Shown: positions 45,378 to 57,893 of the stretch, one piece after another
Numbering within the stretch: the stretch's first letter is position 1
Layout: every line of letters starts with the position of its first letter
Source: Persicaria tinctoria
Lineage: Eukaryota > Streptophyta > Magnoliopsida > Caryophyllales > Polygonaceae
DNA: 64,000 nt
Assembly: GCA_037127255.1 (NCBI GenBank)
Contig: JBANSL010000008.1
Coordinates: forward strand, 4,860,896 to 4,924,895
Reading direction: 5' to 3'
The notes under the pieces: model-generated
Database searches by the model: none
Told to the model about the DNA's origin: nothing
The model's input: only the letters and a program-made list of their open reading frames with translations
Translations under genes and position numbers: made by a program

Positions 45378-45922
45378 TCTATATATACATACATACATAT
45401 ACTAAAATCGATGCATAGCATCCTACGCGGCGCCACATAATTGATTTTAGGAAAAAAATTCCCTTAAAAAAATATTAAAATAATATATTGTTACAATTAT
45501 TTATAGAAAGTTACCATATATAAACCACAATCTATCTATATATATTTTACTTAATTGATAAAAAAATATTAAAAAAAACTATTTCATAGCCATACTTATC
45601 AAAAATATTAACAGATAAATATTTGTTAGGCGTTATTTTTATTTATATATAGATTATTTTTTATGGAAAAACTATTTATATTGAAATTAATTATTTGAAA
45701 GTTGTTATTTTATTTATATCTATATTATTTTGTTAATAGAATGAATGATTTATATCTATTATTTTTTATATATATTTTTCGTACACTTGGATCGTTATTA
45801 CTTTAATTCTCACATTATAATTCAAATTTATTAATTTTTTAATATTTTTTATATATAAATAATATATATAATTTTAAAATATTGTGGTGTATTAAGGTGT
45901 GCACGATCAAAGAGCACACTAG
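45378..45922 (+). mobile_element. Candidate short Helitron, 545 bp
   Basis: It starts TCTATATATACATACATACA after an A and has a GC-rich cggcgccacat block about 50 bases in. It ends gcacaCTAG followed by T, with a small stem gtgtgc/gcacac just before the end. The hairpin is weaker and closer to the terminus than usual, so this call is tentative. Confidence 0.4.
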
Positions 45923-46320
45923 TTATTAGGAACTCCGTTTAGAAATATAAGTCCATTGATTTTTTGATACGTTTTTTAAGGAGTTAAAAACTATATAAAA
46001 TAATATTTTTTTATTAATTTTTTACATAGTCTTATTTATATTACTAATAAGTATATAATTATGTAGAAAAAATTAATAAAAATTATATAGTATTATTAAT
46101 AGATTTATATAGCAAAGATGTATTTGAATGTCAAAACACTTGTATCCATGGGGTGTGGCTCGACGGTCAAAGTAAGTAGAGCTGCTCTGCTCAATTGCTC
46201 ATATCTCGGCCCGATCCAAAACGGACCATAGGGTCCCGGTCTACGGAGCTAAGAATTCCGGGTTGCGGACCGAATCGGTCCGGTATATGGTTGGCTCGGT
46301 TCAGACCGGGTTTTAAAAAA
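45923..46320. other. Intergenic, degenerate MITE
   Basis: A decayed MITE (taaggagttaaaaactata near 45980 and catttgaatgtcaaaacac-like end near 46120-46150) is followed by a GC-rich stretch (46150-46310) without a recognisable gene. Confidence 0.4.
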
Positions 46321-46329
46321 TTAAAATAT

Positions 46330-47029
46330 CGGAGTATATATTGTTTGCTTGCCTATTTGGTCTAACTTGAAGCGCATGAAAGTCCCAGACCGGCAAACCC
46401 TGAACCCTGAACTCTCAGGCCACTCGAGCTCGTCGATTTCGCTTCTCCGGCGATTCCGTTTCCGTCGTGGCCGGTGCAGCGGTGCAGGTATGTTCAGTTG
46501 GTTACTCGTCCTCATGACTCATCCCGTCCATTTTGCTGCTCAATCGCGTCTAGGTTTTCTTTTCTGCAGTTCTACCCCCTTTGGCAGTTTGGCCCCCTGT
46601 TTGAAATTGCTAATTAAGACCTACTTGAGAGTCGAAATTCCTTATGCTTTGATGTTCAATGTGTCATTTTACATGGAATTATTAGCTCTATAAAATTTCA
46701 AGTGTACATGATGTTTGATAGTTGAGTTCTTCATGCTATTTGATAAATTTTGAGTTCTACGACCTACAATCCTACCTGCTCTTTGATACAACTTTCAAGA
46801 TAGTCATTCAGTCTTCAATCATCCGTTTTTTAGATTCAAATGGCTGGCATTTGACAAAGACCATAGATACAAGTATAGCAATCGAGTTTCAATTTGCATT
46901 ACATTGAGTTTGTACAGATTTTATATAAAATTGAGTTTCAATTTTCAAGTTTAACAGCTAACACATAGGCATGATAGGTGATAGTTCAGTGGTTAATTTA
47001 CTGGAATGTAGGTTTGAATGACGGGAACA
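46330..47029 (+). promoter_or_regulatory. HisRS leader exon and leader intron
   Basis: The leader exon ends at 46487 at a clean donor (ggtgcag|gtatgttc). The acceptor gaatgtag ends at 47010, so an intron of about 520 bp interrupts the 5' untranslated region. Leader introns are common in plant housekeeping genes. Confidence 0.65.
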
Positions 47030-50000
47030 ATGGCGGAAAGAAGCTCGTTTACACTCGGAGGGAAAGGGTCCTCTCTCACCTCAGCCTCTGTCTTCTCCAT
47101 TGCTCACAACCTGTCTCGTGTACAGATCGATTCAGCTGCTCTCGAAAAGCTATCTTGCTCTCCATCTTCTCCAGCGGCAGAGATGACGTATCAAATCACA
47201 TATCCCGAATTCCTAATTGAAGAACAACGCAGAGCTTCCCTTGTCGTCGCCCTTAACAAGCTTCTGCTCTCCTCTTCCAATGGCATTTGCGCTCAACTCC
47301 CTAATTTCATCTCCCAAATCCTCAACGATTCTCTTCAGGATGTACCACCTCTTGTCACAGCTGAAGAGAAATCCATTTTGGATTCATGTGTCGATACTCT
47401 GGATGGGATCTGTGCGATCCTCGACCATGAAACTTCCTCTCTTTGCAGCGTCGCAGATTTGGTTGCTGCCTTGTCTTGCGAGGCTTCCAGAGCCAACGTT
47501 TCTGCGTTCAATTTTCTGGATTCAGGTGATGGATTTACCTTGAAAGATGATGCTGCCGTCGCTAGCGACCTTAAGGTTTTGCTCAATGGCTCGAAATTGG
47601 TTGGTAAGAATGATGTAAGTGGTGTATCTTGCATCCCTTCCGTGCATGGGTCACTCAGAGAAGAGCTTAGGAAGGTGCACTCTAGAACAAGGATCAAGCT
47701 AAATTCAGCTGATAAGGATAGTGGTTCAAGAGGAACTAAGGAATCATATATGGTAGCCCTATCAGCATTGGTGAATGCACTCTTCTATTTCGGAAAGAGC
47801 AGCTTAAACCGGGCACAAGTGAATGTGGATGCAGTTGTGGATGATGTGCTGAAGTCGAATTTGAGGCGTTTATTGGTTGCAAACGGTCCTACTGGTGAAG
47901 ATTTGAGCAGAGCTTCCAGAATAGTTTCAGAAGCAGCTCAGAATGAACAATATGCTAAGTTTTTGCACTCATCTCATGAGCTGCTGGGGCTAGTGAGGAC
48001 TATTTTGTCTTGGGAGATGGCAATGGCAGTTCTTTCACTTGAGTCTGCTGAACTGCTTCGAGAAGCAGGTGCTGTCAAGGTTGATGCAAGCAGTGGAAAC
48101 CAAAATCTGGCGAAAAAGGGGGAAAAGAAGAAGAAGAAGGTTCTGGGGAAAGGGACTGATGCCATCATGCCACTTATTAAGGAACGACTGCGGTGTACTT
48201 CTGTGGATGGACTTGATGAATTTGCACGCCTTGCGAAGTTTGCAGAGTGCTTTCAATCAATTTTGAACCCCAAGGATAAGGAGTTTGATGATTTTGTACA
48301 GAAAATCAAAGATCTCTTGGAAAGCAATGAAAGCAGAAGACTCCCCAAGATTCCAAAGGTACAATACTAATTTGATTACTCTTTGCAGTTGAGCTGGTTT
48401 GTTAGACGTGAATGTGTGGGTGATAGGGTTTGCCATCTTGGATTCTTATGTATTTCATAGTATTAATGAAAGTAGTGTGATTCCATAGTATGAAATTCTC
48501 TTTGTATTCATTGTTTTCTCAAGTCAATCACCATTTTTAGTTGTTACTATCTCTAAGTAACATCTGCCATGTGGAAATTTCTTGATTGCCATTGAAGATA
48601 TTAATTTTGTAACTGTTGTGGAATTCCTTTGGTCACTTTTAACCACTTACTAATCTGAACTTGTCCTTTTGTAACAGCAATCAACCACTTACTAATCTGA
48701 TTGTTGATATTCATAGCTGCTAAGATATCTTCTTATGACTTTAAGTGAAGAAATCTGAACATCTACATGCCAATGTTAAATCATAATTTTTTTAGTGGAA
48801 TTAAACAAGTTCTCAATTTCGTTTCATAAATGTTTAACTTACCAAAAGTTTATATGCATGTTATCTTTGTCTAATTCATGTTGGTTGGCAATGTTTGTTG
48901 TATGGGCATATAGCGGATTCATTCATCCCCCCCCCCCCCCCCCCCCCCCCCGCGTACCTAACTGTTTTAAGATCTCCTTGATATGGGAATGGCCAGGGTA
49001 CTCGTGATTTTGCCAAAGAACAGATGGCTGTGCGAGAAACTGCATTTGCAACAATAACTGATGTTTTCAAGAGACATGGTGCAATGGCTCTTGATACTCC
49101 TGCTTTTGAATTGAAAGAAACACTAACAGGAAAATACGGGGAAGATTCAAAACTGATTTACGATTTGGCTGATCAGGTAACGCTTTGTTTAGAAAGACCT
49201 GGTTCTTCCTGTAGCCTTTTTAGCGATTCTGATGTTCAGTTATTGAAATGATTGGTAGGTTTCTGTTTCTGTGCCCGAAATTGTGTCTGCCTATATCCTA
49301 TCTATCTGAACATTTTGCATGAAAGTTCGTTTAGCTTTTGTAAGTTGGGCCCTAGACTTTGTAAGCATCTTTCATTTGTTAATATTTGATGTTTAAGTCT
49401 ATCTTAGTAATAATATTTATTATTATTTAGCCTCCTGATATATTAAACCTATCCAATTGTTTTCCATCTGTGTGCATTTTGTAATGGACATTAATTAGCT
49501 GCTAAGCTTCCACAAAAAAAAAAAAAAGGATCATTACCACATATATCCCAAGTCTTGCCATGTGCCTCTGTCCTCTTGTGATTCCCCTAGTGATGCCTGT
49601 TGTAGGTTTTAGTGATGGTTCTGTTGTGACCACCAGGTCCACCAGTTCTTTGCTTGATTTCTATTAGTTGATCTCTTTCTCCCCGATATGCCATCATCTG
49701 ATACAAATTCTTCTTCCACTTCTTCCTTCTCTGAGTCTCTGGTACTTCCATTTTTCTGCTCCTTGCTTGTGCTGATTTTCTTGATAGCTTCTTTTTTGTG
49801 TCTAAATGTTCAGACTTGGATTATCCCCTTGACATAATCGGGGAGTTCAAGGTTTTGTTTAGATGCAGGAGAAAGTTTGGATACGTTTTTTGGATGGAAA
49901 CCAAGTACTAACACCTTGCAAGGAAGGTAAAGGTAGAGATAGATGAGTGCAAAGTAATTGCATTGGCTGGTAGGTATCGAGAGTGAAGCTATGTGAGAGG

Positions 50001-53000
50001 TCCAATCCGAGATTTTTGTGGTAGTAAATTGATGGTGGGATACCTATCTGAGTGGTGATGGTGTCATTGGGAAGAATGATTTCAGTTAACCTCGTGACAG
50101 TGGTGACAACATGGGAGGAAGTGATTACTTGTTAAAAGTAAGGGAATTCCTGGCATCCCAAGACACCATGGCCAGTAGGTTCCTCTAAGTGCATAAAGTA
50201 GTTCAATGACAACGAGAAAAAATGAATTTCTTTCTCATTTTAAATGTTTTGGTAGAAATTTAGCACAGTTAAAGGGATGAGTGACAGTTGGAAGGTATTA
50301 TATAGGTGGTTCTTTGTTATTTCAGTTTTATTAGGTGGTTTTTAAAAAAAAGCGCTTTGCAAAGGTAGAAACTGGAGAAAGCATTCAGGGCCTATCACTG
50401 GCCGTTGGAGATTTACCTTAACACAAGGTTTCAAAGAAAAGGTAGAAGTTTATTGTCATAAAGAAAAAAGGTTATTTAAATCTCATGCCATGAATTGATC
50501 AAACAATGAGGCAATCATCATAAAAACATGTTTTCAAATCATTTTACTTGCAATATGAAACAACAACAACAACAACAACAACGTCCCAGTGTATCCCGCA
50601 ATTAAGCAGGGTCTGGGGGGTCGGGATGTACGCACTCTTACCCCGGGAAGCCCGAGAGAGTGTTTCCGAAAGACCCAGAACGAAATATAACAAGAACCCT
50701 AGTAAAGCATGAACACAAATCTAGTCACGGAGCAAGCAAACAAAAGAGAAACAAAGCAAAAGCAAGACAAGCACACACAACACCACTCCCCCCGCACTAA
50801 ACGTCTGCCACCCGTATGCGTCTCCTCCAGTTGTCTCTGTCCAATGCCATATCCTCTGAAAGCTGCAGTAAATTGAGGTCCTGACGGATAGTCCCCATCC
50901 AACTCTTCTTTGGTCTGCCTCTCCCCCTACGAAAAGCTCCAAGATCCAGAATCTCGCACCTCCGAACCGGGGCCGATCTAGGTCTTCTTTGCACATGTCC
51001 GAACCAACGCAATCTGACTTCTCGCAGTTTGTCAACGATATTCACCACTCCAACTTTCCTTCTAATGTCGGCATTCCTGATTCTGTCAAGTCTCGTAAGC
51101 CCGCACATCCAACGCAACATTCTCATCTCTGCCACTGACAACTTCTGTTCCTGAGCTTTAGTGACTGGCTAGCACTCTGAGCCGTAAAGAAGGGCCGGTC
51201 TGACAACCATTTTGTAGAATTTACCTTTCAGTTTTAGGGTGTGTTTGGTAACCGTAGCTGATTGAGTAGCTGAAGCTGAACGAGTAGTTGAATGGGTAGC
51301 TGAAGCTGAATGATTTATTGTGTAAAATATGTTAAATTAAGCTAGTACTTATGTTTGGTAACCTTAGCTGAATGGGTAGCTGATAAAACTAGCTGATAAA
51401 AGAGGAGAATTATGTATATAACAGGAAAAGCTCTGAAAAGCTGGGGTGGGTAGCCGGTGGAAATTCAATTTCAAAACGCTAATTAACTAATAATGTTAGC
51501 TTTATTTAATTTAAAACTATATAACATTAAAACAAAAAGCTCCAAAACGCTACTTGTGTTGCCAAACACACCCTTAATGGGACTTTCTTGTCACAAAGCA
51601 CCCCTGAAGCTCTTCTCCATCTCAACCACCCTGCCTGAATCCGATGATCGATATCCCTATCCAATCCACCGTCACTTTGAACGTACGATCCCAGGTACTT
51701 GAAAACCTCCTTCTTGGGAATAAGATCTTCCCCCAGAACCACGGACGAATCAGGATCCCTGACCTCTCTGAAGCGAAAAAGGACGTATTCGGTCTTGGTC
51801 CTACTCAATCTAAAACCCTTTGACTCCAACACCTCTCTCCAGGATTCCAGCCTGCGAGCCAATCCCGATCTAGAGTTGTCGACAAGCACAATGTCGTTCG
51901 CAAACAACATGCACCAAGGAACCTCTTCTTGAAGCGGAGCAGAAAGAGTATCCATAACCAACGTGAACAGAAACGGGCTGAGAGCAGATCCCTGGTGGAG
52001 CCCCACACGAACCTGGAAGTAGTCTGAATCCCCACACGGAGTTCTGACACTGGTCATGGCTCCATCGTACATATCTCTGATAACTCTAATATAAGACCCT
52101 GGCACTCCTTTCTCAATCAAGCATCTCCAAAGCAGCTCTCTCGAAACCTTGTCGTATGCTTTTTCTAAATCAATGAAGGCCATGTGCAGATTCTTCTTTC
52201 GATCTCTGTGCAACTCAATCAAACGTCTCAGCAAATGAATAGCTTCCATAGCAGATCTACCAGATCTACTTGCAATATGAAACAGATTTTGTAAAAAAAA
52301 AAAAAGTATTATGTTGTAATAACTAATAACCATCATTAGAAAAGTCATTAACAGTATAAGAAAGAAATAGTCACATAATATCACCTCACATCTGCATATG
52401 ATCAGTAATCTCATCATCAATTAAGGCAATGATCGTCTGTCTGAAAATAACCTTATGCTGACAAATGTGAGATGAGGGTTTGATGCATCAAAATCACCAG
52501 GCAGTCTCTTTGCTTGATTAAACTAACTTGCTAGTGCTCTTTTACTCACTTATAAATTGTGCTGATTAAAAACTCATTTGAAGTTCATGCCCTTTGTAAA
52601 GTTGCTTTGTAGGCTAGATTCATTTGACCTAATATTTGTATACTTAATCCATTTAATCTTTTTACTTATTGATATTTTTTAATCCTGTGATATTGCAAAT
52701 ACTGCACTAATAATTTTTTAGGTTGATAGCCCATCTTTAAAACCTTTCACTTGGTGTTCCCTTGGAGATATTTAGTGCTAACCAAAGTAATTCTGTGTAA
52801 AATAAGACCTTTTATTTTTAATGTTGTAAAGTAAGACATGCTACTTATTGTAATATCCCAAGTAGGGATTAGGTAATTGAGAGGGAAAAGGAAGAGATTT
52901 AGGAAAGGAGTAAGGGAAGAAGGAGATGAATTAGGGTAGAACGTAAAGGGAAAGGTAAAGTAAGGGAGAGATTAGGGATAGAGAGAGAGAGTAAGGTAAG

Positions 53001-56000
53001 GAGAAAAGAGTAATTGGATTTTCCATATGATTCATTCATGATTACTCTAATACAAGATATAGGTATTTATACTACTTCCTATACATGACACTTATTCGAT
53101 AGTAGTGACCCTTATGATAGGACTTGCTAGTGATAACCCTTAAAGTTATTCCAATGCTAACCTATAATCTCCTTACATCAGTGACCTTAGATCATGGCTA
53201 AAACTCTTTCATCTTGATGATCCTTTGAATTAAGATTTTTGTCAGTTATACTTTTCTAAAACTTCTTGTTTTGAAGGTGCATGAGTATCTACCTTGGTTT
53301 TTCCAACTAAAAAGTGCTCTCCTATACCCCTCTTCTGTACCCGGCTAAGCTTTTCTGTTCTTCCTTACCGGCTCATTACAGAGACAAAAGGGTCAAATGG
53401 GCTACAAGTTCTTGACCCAACTGCTTCATAGGATAGAGAATGAAGTTCAAATCTCTTGCGAGAAACGGTCTTCTCCCCTTATTTTTCGCCTTGGATGAAA
53501 TTCGTTACCCTTTTTTTAACCCTTTAGGCATGGATTTTATTATTACCCCTTTACTTTGTGCCCGTTTACCAGTGTGTAGTCCATATTTGTTCTGTTGCGC
53601 TAATTCATGAAAAATACGAACAACATGAGTAATCCTTTTCAGCAATATGAATATCATAATAACTTGGAAAAAAGAAACTATAATATGACACTTGTGTTGT
53701 TTACTTGCTTATCACCATGTTTGCAGGGTGGTGAGCTTTGTTCCTTACGGTATGACTTGACTGTTCCGTTTGCTCGGTATGTGGCAATGAATGGACTTAC
53801 ATCATATAAAAGATACCAAATTGCAAAGGTCTACAGAAGAGATAATCCATCAAAAGGAAGGTATCGTGAATTCTATCAATGTGATTTTGACATTGCTGGT
53901 CAAAATGAGAAGATGGCTGCTGATTTTGAGATTGTCAAAATTTTGACCGAGCTTCTTGATGAGTTGAAAATAGGGGATTATGAGGTACTGTCTCCTCAAA
54001 ATTTTGCCTCCCAATGCAATGTCTTTAATATTTTACAATCCAAATTTGCATATATTTATCTTGTCTGAGTGCAACATTGAGAAGCTACATTTTGTGTATT
54101 TTAAAAATATCATAACCAGGATAACAAGTAATGCTAGCTCATTGAATGTTATCATCGGCACACTATTTCTAGCTGTAATGCATGTTCTAAGGTGTGCGAA
54201 TAGTTCTTGGTTTGATTTATTTATCCCCTTTTCCATATTGTTACCTTGTTTGTAGAGATGCTGCCAGGATTGAGTATAGTTTTCCTGGTTTTCCTCGACT
54301 CTTAAGAAGATACAAGTCCTAATGGCATTTGATTTATGCTTACTAAATATTTCTACAGGTAAAACTGAATCATCGGAAGTTGCTTGATGGGATGCTGGAT
54401 ATTTGTGGTGTTCCTCCTGAAAAATTTAGAACCATTTGTTCCAGTATTGATAAGTTGGACAAGCTACCACTGGACCAAGTAAAAAATGAGATGGTAGGTT
54501 ATATCTGTCACAGGCCCTTTTTTTTTAAGTGTGTGCTCACCATTCTTGTTTGTTAATAACTGGGAATTTCTTTGTTCTTAGCTTTAATATGTTGTGTTGG
54601 ATAGTAATTCCCATGCATTCCCTCTCTCCAATTTTAATCCTTGTTGTTTGGCAACCGGGTATTTAAGGGAAAGGAAGGGGTTGGAAATTGAGAAAGGGAA
54701 GGGAAGTGAAGAGAAGGGAAAGAATTTCACTTTCCCATCAAATTCCACCATTTTGATGGGTTGTGAAATCCCATTAGATAGGGTAGTTATTCAAGTTTAA
54801 AATCCCTTCCATTCCTCCCAATTGTACACCCAAGCAATAAATTCATTTTCCCTTCTATTCCCTCACTAAAAATCCCATCATCCAAACGGAGTGGAGATTC
54901 ATACTAAACAATGCAATGTATGAAATTGATCAGTGTAATTCAAATCATGTTTCTTTTGTGGGGAAGAAACAATTTACATATTCTATGTTCATTGGAATAT
55001 CTTTATGCTATCGTGTGCAGGTCTATGAGAAGGGATTAACCAAGGAGACCGCTGATAAGATAGGTGAATTTGTGATAGAAAACGGACGCCCTCTTGAGCT
55101 TCTATCTAAGCTTAAGCAAGACGGGAGCAAGTTTTTGGAGAATAAAGAATCAGTTGTAGCATTGAATGAATTGGAGATTTTGTTTAAAGCGCTTGACAAG
55201 TCTAAATGCGTTGACAGAGTGGTTTTTGACTTGAGTCTTGCTAGAGGACTGGATTATTATACCGGAGTGATATTTGAGGCAGTCTTCAAGGGCACGACGC
55301 AGGTAATTATTTTCATAGCAGGATGCCCTTGGTGATTTGTATTTCTGCTATAAAAGCCTTTTCTTGAGCATTGTCTTTATGTAACTGATTCATTTCTGAC
55401 TAGTGATCGTGTATGATTTTCTCCTATTGGGTGGCTGCATTCTCCCATAACCCCTCTGGAAAGATCTCTCTTTTTGAGAAGCGGATTAATTGGAAAGCAT
55501 TTACGTATTTATGAAAAGATTTGTGATACTTTGATTGATCCTTTTTCTTTATTGTTCCATGAAGATATAGGACTAATGCTGCCAAAGTTACTTCCTACTG
55601 TGATATTTTATGAAAGGTATTAATTAACAATATTTTCTTTAAGAGAGTGCTGATAAGATTATGCTATTTGCTTCTCGGGTGGAAATGTTTATGTTGTGTG
55701 GTGTGATGTGATGTGCATACTTCACTCCTTCAGATGGTATTTTGAGTGCTGATGATGTGAAATCTTGAATATACTCCCTAGGTTGGTTCGATTGCGGCTG
55801 GTGGGCGTTATGACAATCTTATTTCTATGTTTGGTGGAAAGCCAGTTCCAGCTGTAGGCGTCAGTCTTGGCATTGAACGTGTATATGCCATAATGGAGCA
55901 GCAAATCAAGGACAACAAAGACAAGGTAACAATTGACAATGCTCTCTTTAAACAGTGTGAATTCTTAGTTGTTTGCGCTAGCTTCAGCTTGGGATGTGGT

Positions 56001-56762
56001 CCAGTAGCAGAAGTGCCAGCTGTGGATGGATATCATTTAACTCTTGACAGTCCTAATGTAGTGGAGTCCTCTATTCCTGTTTCTGGATCAAAATTGTTTT
56101 AGTACTTAAAATAATGTTAAATGTTAAAATAATTTCCATTAGAATCTTCAGCTTGATAAAAACAAGAAAAAATTGTGCCGTTAATAGGAGTATCACTGAC
56201 CTTCCAGACTTCTACGGAGCTTGACTTTTGCATCTGGCTTAACATGTACATAACTAGTATGACTCTTAATTTGTTCTGGCTGGCTGTTGTTTTAGCTCTA
56301 GGTTTCTTGCTTCCGATGTATGATTAGTTTATAGGAAGTTGATAAAAATGTTTTGTATAATTATATCACTAGTAGGTTTTGATCATTGCGGCTGGGGCCC
56401 CTCCCTGGAAGGTGGCAACTGCATAATCTAATCACTGTGGCATTATGAAATGACAGGTGGTACGAGGAAGCGAAACCCAAGTTCTGGTTAGTATTCTTGG
56501 GGACGATCTATCTCTAGCTGCAGAGTTGGCAAGCGAACTGTGGAGCGCGAAAATAAAAACAGAATTCATGGTGCACAAGAAGGTAATGAAGCACATAGAT
56601 CGCGCAAAGGAGGATAAAATTCCATTCATGGTCATCGTCGGGGAGCGGGAAGTGAATGAAGGGATAGTGAAAGTGAAGGATATAGAGCTGTCCAAAGAGG
56701 AAGCTGTCCCCAGAAACATGATGGTTGAGGAGCTGAAGAGAAGGTTGAGTAGTAAGAGCTGA
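47030..56762 (+). CDS. HisRS: Cytosolic histidyl-tRNA synthetase, 7 coding exons
   Basis: Coding exons: 47030-48358, 48997-49176, 53727-53984, 54359-54493, 55021-55302, 55782-55925 and 56457-56762. All have GT-AG introns in phase 0, giving 877 residues. It charges tRNA-His with histidine. The first 440 residues are the plant-type N-terminal extension (start [16 protein letters not shown]; a lysine-rich [12 protein letters not shown] run). The class II catalytic core follows: motif 2 around residue 539 ([16 protein letters not shown]), the histidine-specific [10 protein letters not shown] near 707, AAGGRYDNL, and motif 3 (GVSLGIERV) near 754. The anticodon-binding domain is in the last exon. 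Length matches Arabidopsis At3g02760 as I recall it. An in-frame ATG at 47018 would add four residues; I chose 47030 for its better context and family fit. The second intron is 4.55 kb and full of transposons. The protein lacks an obvious transit peptide. Confidence 0.92.
48359..48996 (+). other. HisRS intron 1 with C25 tract
   Basis: This is the intron between coding exons 1 and 2. It contains 25 consecutive C residues at 48927-48951, just 45 bases before the acceptor, and an imperfect direct repeat of tcaaccacttactaatctga-like sequence near 48639 and 48681. Confidence 0.8.
50562..52266 (-). mobile_element. RTE-type LINE, 5'-truncated, 17-bp target duplication
   Basis: The element ends (minus strand) in a (GTT)n tail. 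It is flanked by the perfect 17-bp direct repeat tacttgcaatatgaaac at 50545-50561 and 52267-52283. The reverse transcriptase part is readable in 51590-52266 ([24 protein letters not shown]). The usual FADD is FAND here, so a catalytic aspartate is changed. The C-terminus continues at 50797-51180 to R-I-R-V-A-D-V-stop. The 5' half, including endonuclease, is missing. The copy is dead but structurally clear. Confidence 0.92.
51237..51573. mobile_element. Tourist (PIF/Harbinger) MITE inside the LINE
   Basis: It begins GGGTGTGTTTGGTAACC and ends in the inverted GTTGCCAAACACACCC. It is flanked by TTA on both sides (51234-51236, 51574-51576). It interrupts the LINE reverse transcriptase frame just after VCDKKVPL; removing it restores the expected continuation. 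It is therefore younger than the LINE. Confidence 0.9.
52849..53090. mobile_element. Probable solo LTR, 242 bp
   Basis: It starts TGTAATATCCCAAG and ends ATACATGACA. The 5-bp direct repeat cttat flanks it at 52844-52848 and 53091-53095. It contains a TATA-like ggtatttatac near 53062. It has no inverted terminus beyond TG...CA, so confidence is moderate. Confidence 0.55.
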
Positions 56763-56824
56763 GGATGGCTAAATGACTCAATGAGCTGACTAATTTTTGA
56801 GCATTTTAAGACTGATTAGACTAT

Positions 56825-57087
56825 CCAAGGTTCGAGATCCAAGGGCGCTTGATCTTCCCCATGAAAACTAAGATTAGGTGTTTTTTTTGTTAAAAGAAAA
56901 CTTAGATTAGTGGCATTGCCCATATATAGTATGCATGCATAAGGTTTTTCCTTGGCTCTGGCTCCCATAGCTTGCTGTTTCTTTTCTTTTCTTTTGTGGT
57001 TGAGTGAATTATCCCCTTTTTTTTGAAAAAAAAAATCCTTGTTGGATTTTGATCATTTTGTGGAAAAACATCAATGGGAATTAGTTA
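56825..57087 (+). pseudogene. Stray copy of the acidic gene's 3' end
   Basis: From ccaaggttcgagatc to atcaatgggaattagtta this segment matches 44606-44827: the last codons and 3' untranslated region of the gene at 44018. It includes cttccccatgaaaactaaga and ggtttttccttgg in the same order. Small insertions and substitutions have accumulated, and the upstream coding part is absent. It lies 62 bp after the HisRS stop, within the likely HisRS 3' untranslated region. Confidence 0.85.
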
Positions 57088-57893
57088 TTTGGTTATTGTA
57101 GTATCACAGGAGGATTGTGCTATATGCCTTGAAGATAGGTGCTATATGCACTATAACGGACCGATCATATATCCGTTTTAAATATAGCACGATACATGTC
57201 CAGTAATTATCAAAGTCGTAGAAAAAATACACAAACGGATCTAAAAAATTTCAAAGGACAGATTCTTAATCCGTCCTAATAAATTAAAATGCAAAAACAA
57301 AAAAGAAGAAGAAACGAGGCAAAGAGAATAACAACAAAACTAAAACAACAACAACAAGGGTGGATCCGCCCTTTGGTAGAGAGAGAGGAGAAGAAGAAGA
57401 AGAAGAAAGAGTAGAAGCTAGATGGAAGACAAAAAAAAGGCCAGTCGGATCCCAAAACACGGACGGATCCTAAATTCGTTTGTGTATTTTTTTATAATTT
57501 GTAATGATTGATAGACAGATGTCATCTTATGGGTGAAACAGATCCTGGATCCATCCAACTAGAGTGCATATAGCACCTGCAATGGGTGTATATAGCCATC
57601 CCGGTTGAAATTGGTTCAAAGTAATAATGTTTCAAACTTAGGGAAGATGGTGCAAAGTTGCCTACTTTATAAAAAAAATGACTAAAAATAATACGAACTA
57701 TCAAATTTGAATAAAAAATAATATGTTTAAAAATTATAATTTCATGTACAAACTTTACCATATTAAACCAATAGCAATACAATGTCTAAAAATCAAAAAC
57801 AAAAAAATAAATGGGACTTCAAATATAATTAACAAGAAACCTTGGACTCATAAATTAATTTAGACTAAAAAAATCATAAAATCATGAACATAA
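57088..57893. other. Small TIR element plus AT-rich sequence
   Basis: A 442-bp element at 57137-57578 has ends aggtgctatatgcactata and inverted agagtgcatatagcacct. The similarity extends outward to about 57117 and 57598 (ctatat-containing flanks). Its interior has GAA/CAA runs and no gene. From 57599 to 57893 nothing is recognised. Confidence 0.55.

Larger units (their letters stand above)
49177..53726 (+). other. HisRS intron 2, 4.55 kb, transposon-loaded
   Basis: This intron is far longer than its neighbours (370-640 bp for most others). It contains a reverse-oriented RTE LINE (50562-52266) with a Tourist MITE inside it, and a solo LTR (52849-53090). The remaining sequence, such as 49177-50540 and 53100-53700, shows no gene. 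Confidence 0.8.
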
